From assembly GCF_037975245.1 (NCBI RefSeq), contig NC_092571.1, positions 13,061,917 to 13,125,916 of the forward strand: a DNA stretch of 64,000 nt. Direction: 5' to 3'. Numbering within the stretch: the stretch's first letter is position 1; every line of letters starts with the position of its first letter. Under the pieces are notes generated by a model. The model worked only from the letters and a program-made list of their open reading frames with translations, had not been told where the DNA came from and ran no database searches. The stretch comes from Apostichopus japonicus (Eukaryota > Echinodermata > Holothuroidea > Aspidochirotida > Stichopodidae). Position numbers and translations under genes: made by a program. Shown one piece after another: positions 27,801-36,800 of the stretch.

Positions 27801-30800
27801 ATCTCTGCATTCTCGATTGAAAGTCTGCAAAGATAAATTAGTTTCATAATTAGTGAAAGTTTGGCAAGGAGTCTTTATTGCTTCAGATTTATTTCCGTCT
27901 CGTTCGCCTTCTTAACAAACTTATCAATATAGTTGGGAACATACTGCACGTTAGTTCTCAAATGCACTGAAATATTTCACATGGATACAAACCTGACCCA
28001 AAGCTGCTGACAAGTGGACTAACGAGCTTATGGCATCTGTTTTGACCTTAATTACTAATACACACATCGTTAACACCATATATGTCAGTAAGTAATACTA
28101 ACTAACTTACGAGCCTGATGTGCAATGTATACATTTTAGATATATGTACACTACAGGCATGTGTATAGATGTATACTACAGTATATTGCATTAGTTTAGA
28201 ACTTTTAACTTTACAACAGAACACAAACTATTTTTAAAAATTTCTTGCAAGGTTGTGTGGCTCTAAATCTTTTGATCTCAGATTACTCATAACCTGCACT
28301 AAAATCATATTTAAGGCTCTTTTAAATCACATTGAGTGTTACAGTGGCTCCCCTAAACCAATAAGAAAATACTGTATGAAAGGCTTTGTCCTCATGAATT
28401 ATGACCCCATAAAGTAGCTTGAACTGGGCTGTCATATGGAGACATGGACAGAGGTTCACTATATAACATACTGTACCAGTTGTTGGCAATAACCCAAAAT
28501 TTATGTTGTGTTTGGACACACAGTCCCTTACCTGTCTTTAAATGGTGAAGGACCAGGCAGTATTGCATCCAAATTTCAGATTGGAATGTTGCTAATATTG
28601 CTCAAGATATTTTTTTTAAATTTTTTTTATGGGTAGTAATTCTGACGGATCATCCCAATAGAAGACTGAGATACAAGGATAATTACTATAACATTTGTAA
28701 AATGTTCAGTAAAGATTGGATGTACAGTATGTTAAATTGTAAGACACATGTCGAACCATTATTTGACTTCATAATGCAAAGGGATATTTGCTGACTTTAG
28801 TCCATATGACATTTGTACATGTATGCATAGAAATTTGCAATTCTCAATGTCTACAGTATAGCACATTCAAGAACTGTATGTACAGCACTGTGAGCATTTC
28901 TACACATGTATATATACATGTACTCCATAATACCTCCATACTATAAATGTAGTATGCCAATATGGCTCAGATAATGTACAGTATGGTCCTGAGTGTACAC
29001 ACACATGTAGTACAGAACACTACTGTATGGTACGGAGAGCTCTATAGCTTACTTGCATATGTGCAGTGGGTACATTTAGGTATGTACATGTCAACACTGT
29101 GAGAATTTCTACACATGTACAGTATGCATGTATTCCATAATACCTCCATAATATAGTATGCCAATATGGCTCAGATAATGTACAGTATGGTCCTGAGTGT
29201 ACACACACATGTAGTACAGAACACTACTGTATGGTACGGAGAGCTCTATAGCTTACTTGCATATGTGCAGTGGGTACATTTAGGTATGTACATGTCAACA
29301 CTGTGAGAATTTCTACACATGTACAGTATGCATGTATTCCATAATACCTCCATAATGTAGTATGCCAATATGGCTCAGATAATGTACAGTATGGTCCTGA
29401 GTGTACACACACATGTAGTACAGAACACTACTGTATGGTACGGAGAGCTCTATAGCTTACATGCAGATATGCAGTTGGTACAGTAGAACAGATGGAGTGT
29501 CCATGATCCAAGTTATTGCTTCCTGTGCTTGATAGTATAACTTATACAGGGTAGAAAATACTAGAAATGTTATTAGAGCTATAGATGTACAGTAGAATAC
29601 CACTGCACCAACAAGCCTGCAGTATAATATCAGGATTACTGGTAACTGATAACAAAGAAGATACTGAACAGTATATTTATGTAATGTGCAGGCAGTGCAT
29701 TTACATACAGTACCCTATAGTAGGTTAGACATTCTGTAGAGTTCACCAAGCATGCTCTCTTGAGTTTTACTGATATTTCAGTCCGAATTAAAGTACAGTA
29801 TTTGAAAACATATGCATTTTAAACTCATTTTTTAAATTGGGGGTAGGGGAGGGGAGGGGGAGGAGGGATGGTCAATTTACTTCTTCACTAACAGTATATA
29901 TTCAACTGCCACCATTGATGACCATCTGCAACGATGGATGGATTCTCCTTAAATTGTTGGTACAGTAATTTAACACTGTTATGCTGGTACACATGAATGT
30001 AGTACTGGAAACAGTACTATGAGTATTAAATGAAATAACGAAGTATCTTGATGTAGAGTAGTAGATTTACACAACTACATGGATTCAAATGTTTGCAGAC
30101 ACAAGTGATAATTGTAGACCATTCATGAACACTATACTGCCAGTCGAGGTAGCGTTTCGATACCACATTTCTTCTTGGAGCTATGAGCCTTTGTGACTGC
30201 ACATTAACGTATAGTCCAACAATGCAACTCCCTGACCTAAAACTGACCATTATAAGTCAGTTACATACTCAGATCTAATACAAAATAAACTCTTGATTTG
30301 TTTTCAAGACCTCAAATAAAATGTTTACAAATTATTAAAAACTTGTTTAAGGACAAATACTATAACTAGTGTTGATTGTTACCAAAGGGTAATCTGTTGT
30401 TCATGAAGTTAAATAAATATGCTTCAAATGGTCGATTTATTAGAATCTTTAAAACAATGGATGGATTAACAATTAACATTTAGGCCTGCACTGAGGATCC
30501 CAGTGTCATCATCAATTTAGCATTAAAGGAGCAGTCCAAACATTTCCCCACTGTATGTTAAACTTAAATGTCTCGAAAACCAATATAGCTACTGTATACT
30601 TAGAAACATAACTACTGTAGTACTTGTCCATTGACGATGAAATTTATCAATTTATTTAAGTTCCGCCTTTTTAAGTTTTGCCTGTCCTACAGTACATGCT
30701 CACATGTACTGCACATGTACTGTACAGTAACCTAATTGCACAGTGCAACAAACTGAACATCTATGATCATTGGCAAGTTATTTTGCATTAGTTGCCCTTA

Positions 30801-33800
30801 TTGATCAAAACAGGGTTACAAGATCTTTATATTATCTAACAAAACTAAAACAGTCAGGAATTTCAAGTGTTTCAAGGGAAACTATTGTAATCACTATTGC
30901 AAACTGAAGATTATTGCATTTCTATCTACAGTAGGTGAAAGCGAAACCAAAGTACAGTTTTCAAGAACTGGGTTTCTTTAACAGCACTCAGTTTACTTCA
31001 TTGAATATATGAGATCAGGCTTGTATAATTAGTCAAATATTTAAATACAAACTTCAATCCTGCATGAAATACTGCAAGTCAGCTATTCACGGTTCATGAT
31101 ACAATAATACAATTAAGGAAAACATTAAGCCCATGATAATTCTGTGATTAGATGATGTGCTTAGTGACCAAGGTATGATACATGTTGGGATGACTGCACA
31201 CATACATACGTGTGCACAAAATAACTGTGAACATTCAATACAAGTCCTTGTCCTAATCTTTTTGCTGACAGAACCTTAAAGCAGCATTTTGCGTCTTTTT
31301 CTATGATTTTCCTCAACCTCACTGACTCCACTATGCCATAACGACATACATAACTAGCTGATCTATTTAAATCTTACTTCAAATGGTGGCATAAACGTCA
31401 AAAAATTTGCAACTTTCAACTTTCTTTTTCTCCAAGATATTTTCCGTTGGAATCCCAATAAACCGCGCCCATAATATGAATATTTAAACACTACGAACGT
31501 CATTGACCAATAGGCCTACGTAATACACCATGCTTGATTTGTGTACAGTCTATATGGCAGTTGTACCAGGGAGTTCCATAACAAGTCCCTGGTTGTACCA
31601 ACGCAAAGTCTTGAATCTATTTTTAGCATTGGCTCATAACTAAACCTGCATGTCTGATTGGTTGAATTCAAACTAGTGGGTGTGGGGGAACTGTATGCGA
31701 TTAATTTTAACTGTGGAATTTGTCGTGGACACTTTTCTCATTATCTGCAAATATCCTTAATTACTCGCCAATTAATCTTGTTGGCAGGGAAAAACTTGGC
31801 TTATATCTTAGTTTGCTGTTTTGTGATTGATATATGTATTAACTCGATGGACATGTCAAAAAAGTAGAAAACGGCGACCAAACGCAAAATGCTGCTTTAA
31901 GATGCAAGAAAATTCTTACAGTAGTATCCTGTTTCCCCCTCCCCCCCCCCCCAAAAAAAACACAGCCCAAACTAAAAGGATAGATTTTAATTCGTGCAAT
32001 TTTCTTGCGGTATTAAAGATGCTTTGGAAAGATGAGTGATGGACCGTCCTTGAAAGAAGTCCCGAAGGGTAAATTACCAGGTGGGATTTTCGAAACCGAA
32101 TTTCTGGAGCTACACACCTGGAGAGCTCTAGACACTTTGGATGGTAGAACGAGAAGGAGGGCGGTAGACAGGAATGGGCAGGTCATCAGGAGAGGACGGT
32201 ACTTTAAGGATTACGGTCAAGGAGTTCTAGACATGTCGTGAACAAGAGAACAGAACTGTTGTGAGGAGACAGGGTACAGTCATGAGTGACGTACAGTAAC
32301 ATTTATACTAATTCTATCAACCTTTACCCGAACCTGCCAAGTTATTATTCTTGTTTCCCTTTTAAAACTTCCCTTTAAACCCAAGTTTAAAAGTACACTT
32401 TTGAGCCCATCGAGAAACATGGACTATAAAGAGAAAGTACTCTCTGGGCGTAGATCCTTATGATCGAATCCTGTTGAAAACTCTTTTTCATAAACTTTCT
32501 GTTTTAATTTTCATACAATTTCTTTTTGTTTCTTGATTGATACGATATCAAATTCACACAAACTTTCACACGACCTCTCTGAGTAGTAAGTACGTAAGAG
32601 ACTGAGTTTTAAAAACAAATTAACAGAAAGAAATGAAACAAATAAATAATTCAATAGCCCTGGATGTCCTGGATTTGTGGAACTGTTTGTCGAATCTGCC
32701 TGGATTTGACAAATTTACAATGCATCATAGAAATGAATTTTTAATTTTTTTTTCAAATAAGTAGGCCGGCCTATATTCAGACCTTTCAGTCAAACTTAAA
32801 ACATTTTTGAGTCCACAAAAATTAATAGCAAATAAAACCAAGTGAACTCCTCCTTTTCAAACATTCCCCCCCCCCCCCCTCCTGAGCCACCACATTTGTA
32901 ATTTACTTGTCTATCAACAAGCCTATGACCTATATTACAGTTGGTATATCAGCTATTATACCTTGTCAAATTGTCATATACTGTAGGCATACATATCTCA
33001 TATGTTTATAAATAGCTTATTTTTTCCCCACTGGGACAAAGAGCTGGCACTCTATGGCAACAGAAACACCATACATGCTATTGCTTCATGTAGACCTATG
33101 TACAGTGCAGTACACTGAACAGAGTGTTAAAGCACACTATACTGTTTAATCCTTGAACTTTGTAACACAGGTTTTGTTGTACTGTGGTTATAGAAACACA
33201 ATCAGTCAGTCTGTCAAGTTCAGCATGGTGACAGCAAACAGACTGGCCCATGAGTAATTCACTCCCGGAGATTAAACTGCGCAGTGTAATTCGCTTGTTA
33301 AATATTCGTCAAGTTTCGTTTCATTCTACAGCTTCACAATTAGCGGATGCTTTGCACAGTCTCATAATAACTATTTTTGCTTGTTTAGTTTTCCAAATGT
33401 ACATTTAAAAAGCTTTTAATTCAAAATTCTACTGTACATCTGTATGACTCAGATTGTATCTATTTCCTTCTTACAGCAGTATATCATGCTGGAAGGATCT
33501 TAGCCAACCCTGTTGAATTTACTATTCTGAGCATTTAGTAGTACAGGTGTCTTCCTCAACTGGGCTACCTTATTGTTGTTACTGACTCCACTGAAGCCTT
33601 ACAGTACCTTGTATGGTTTGACCAGTGATGTAGCCAGACATTTGGAAGTTTGGGAAGGGGGTGGGTAGTAACATTTGGGTGGGAGAGGGGGCATAGAATA
33701 TGGGTAATGCAGCCAGCACAGGAGGTTTCAACAGGTCCCCAGGAGCAGGAAGCCATGTTAGCTCCTCCTGGGGATACAGGGAGAGAATCTCCCTCCTTCC

Positions 33801-36800
33801 CCCCCTCTTCCCTCTGCCTGAAGCTCTGCATATTACTTTGTTGAATCCTGAACCAACATCTATATACTGTACTGTATGTATAAAAGTACATAACTTGTCA
33901 CATAATATACACACATATTGGGCTCCATTACTGTATAAACTACATTAAAACAAGAGTTGTACCTGGGCAGCATATTTTTACCGTCATTTTTTTTTCTTGA
34001 CATTGCAATTTTTCATTTGGGGATCACCAAACATTGCGGGACAGCCCCCCCCCCCTCCCTCCCACAGTCATACTTTGGTAACAACACTGAGTTTGACTCT
34101 CCTCAATATATGTCAGCCATACTTTTGGAGTGGCAGAAACTTCCAACAACATATTTTACAAACTTGTACAGGAATTTGCAGCATGCACAGTAAAATTTAA
34201 GTAGGGGCAACATTGATGACCTTTAGCGCTTCTAAATAATTCTGATTACAGACATTGCAGTCAGAACATTCACCTTTGCTGCAGTACGTACGTTTCTAAC
34301 TTTCCTACAGGTGCCCTTTTAATTTTGATGACATGCAGCACAGGTCCCATTCAGTTCCCAGATGGAAGTCATTGGACAGAAAATGTTATATAGCTAAACT
34401 ATATTCATAAACGATAACAGGATGACTCATATTTAACAGCCTCTCATAAAGTGCCCCAGGATTAGATGCGGCACTCAGGCTAACACAGAAAAAGAAAAGA
34501 GGAAATACGTTAACACTTTCTCGTATCAATGCAATTAAGATGCCAAAACATCTTAAAGTATGAAAACAAAGGCCAACGACCAACACATTTAATTACCAAT
34601 TGCCTGTTACATTATGGATAAGGTTGAGTGAGTTCTCTAAGTGCTGTAGGTAAAATAAAGCAAAGCAACCACATACAGCAGGTCTCCAGTTAGTGTAGTT
34701 TGAGATTGTAGATCAAGGCTTATCAAATTAATTAACTCAGATTAGAAGACCGGTATTGTTTTTTGTGTGATAAGCTCCCATGTCACGGGTAATGCCTAAG
34801 GATATGATTAATTGAATAATGGAACTCTTCTAATTGGAATCAAGTGCTTGCAATAACACACTATACAGCTGTACTATACAGTACAGTACATTGTAAAGCC
34901 CGAGTACATGCACTGCCTGACTGTACTGGTTGTACTATACATATACAGTACAGTACAGTATGCAATGCATGCAGGCAGTTTGCATTATAATGGCATTTTA
35001 AAGCTAGTTGATGAAATATATGCATATGTGCATATTCCACTGAAATGGAATCAGTAATCTACTGACACTGGTAAATAAACAGAACTAAATCAAATGCATC
35101 ATAAATATCTAATTGTATAAAACTGTAATTACATTGGAAATTAATATGTATGTCAGCCAAATATGTTCTGGACACACTTTCGTTCCATAACAAAACTTTT
35201 GAAAAGAAATCTGGGAGGCATGCATGCATGGCGCCAGCCACATACTGTAAACAGTTACATTAAAAACAATGCTCATGTGTGCAAGTCTGTGCTCAAGCAA
35301 ATCATCAGAACACAATCACGTCTTAGAAGGAATTATTTATACTTGAACTGTACATACTGTACAGCAGGTAAATAGTTTATCTGGTATCCCAATCACAAAA
35401 TGCTACATAATATGGGCAAATTGTTATACATATGCACAGATGTAGTTTTGGGCACAAATGAACCATTTACGACCATTGCAGAAAGTTCAGAGCCTTGTGA
35501 ACATTTAAATTACTCCCTGACATATATAGTACAGTTAGTGTGCAGTAGTAAATTCCATTGAGATACTGTAGTTTGTCCACTGGACCGGCTTGGACATGCC
35601 AGACTTGCTCGCCACTGCTACTAACAGATCTGCATGGAGGACGATGTCAGCTTCAACCGTCATGTCTCCCCGACGACTTCACAGTCATGGGACTGAGTGA
35701 GCGAGTGGGTTTGTCAACTTGAGATATACTGTATGCATTCCATGTATCAGTCTGTTACATTCTTATACATAAGACACATGTATGACACTTGCAAGTACAG
35801 TTACTGTATGTGGGTGTGAAAATGAATGTGTACTGTATGTATCAGCATATACTAACTTCAGTTTATGTTAAATCTTTAAATATATACTGTACATATTTAA
35901 TTTAAGAACACATTCATTTTGATCAGAATGACTGGAAGTAGCTGGAAGGATAGGGCATGCATTAAACTTGTATCATTTTTAATGAGGATTCTCTCATCTC
36001 CCTGGCAACCCTTTCTAAATTTCCTATCAATCTTTTAAAAAAAAATTATAATTTTGATAAACTGTATATATATATACTGTAGTAGTACAGTAGGCTAGTA
36101 GCTATGTTTACACAGTATTTTTGTACTTCCCAGGACAGAATTGGCAGACAACTGGCTTCCTTTTACCTTGTGGGCTCTAAGTCAAACATCATACTGTAGC
36201 TCTACTGTGCAGTATCTATCTAGATAAGATTTATTGTACAATACAGGATTTTCTTTGGGATTCCTTGTGTGGGAGGCTGTAAATGGTTTGTAACACTGGA
36301 GGGCTTGAGCATACCTGGGGAGGGGGTAGAGTGTGAGGGCATGGTTGCCCAAAAAGTTTGGTTAAACATAAGTTAATGACAATCATCCTAACAATATATG
36401 ATAAAAAGTAATGTGTTAAATGGCCAGAAGAACTTTTATTTGAACATTGCTATAATTCACAGCCAATTCTTCAATGTCAGACGATGGCATGGGTTAAAGA
36501 AGTTGGATTGCATTTTGATTCGTTCTCTGAAACAGTGAGGTGGCGATGTTGGTAATATTGTTGCGAGGCGGTCATTTGAAGATACAGAGAGGCGGCCACC
36601 TCAAAAAATGAATAACAGGGGAAAACCCTGCATAATATCAACAGTTAATGCAATGTATAAATCAGTAACATAAGGATGCTACACAATTGTGATAGCGCCA
36701 GAGCTCTTTCTTTAGCTGACAACAAGGAGTCCCAAAACCTGGACCCCAAAAAGAAAGATCACAATTAAAGGTTATGATCTTTCCCAAAGTAAAACCCTTT

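Noticed and set aside
28885-29465. Two near-identical 62-codon minus-strand frames
   Set aside because: They are the same frame in successive 204-bp tandem units; no start context, domain or splice support.
32032-32241. Charged 69-codon frame
   Set aside because: It overlaps a dispersed repeat end and has no recognised domain or splice context; possibly a decayed element frame.
33565-33948. Overlapping frames around a G-rich patch starting CAGTGATGTAGCCAG
   Set aside because: It resembles a possible MITE end, but I found no matching inverted right end or target duplication.
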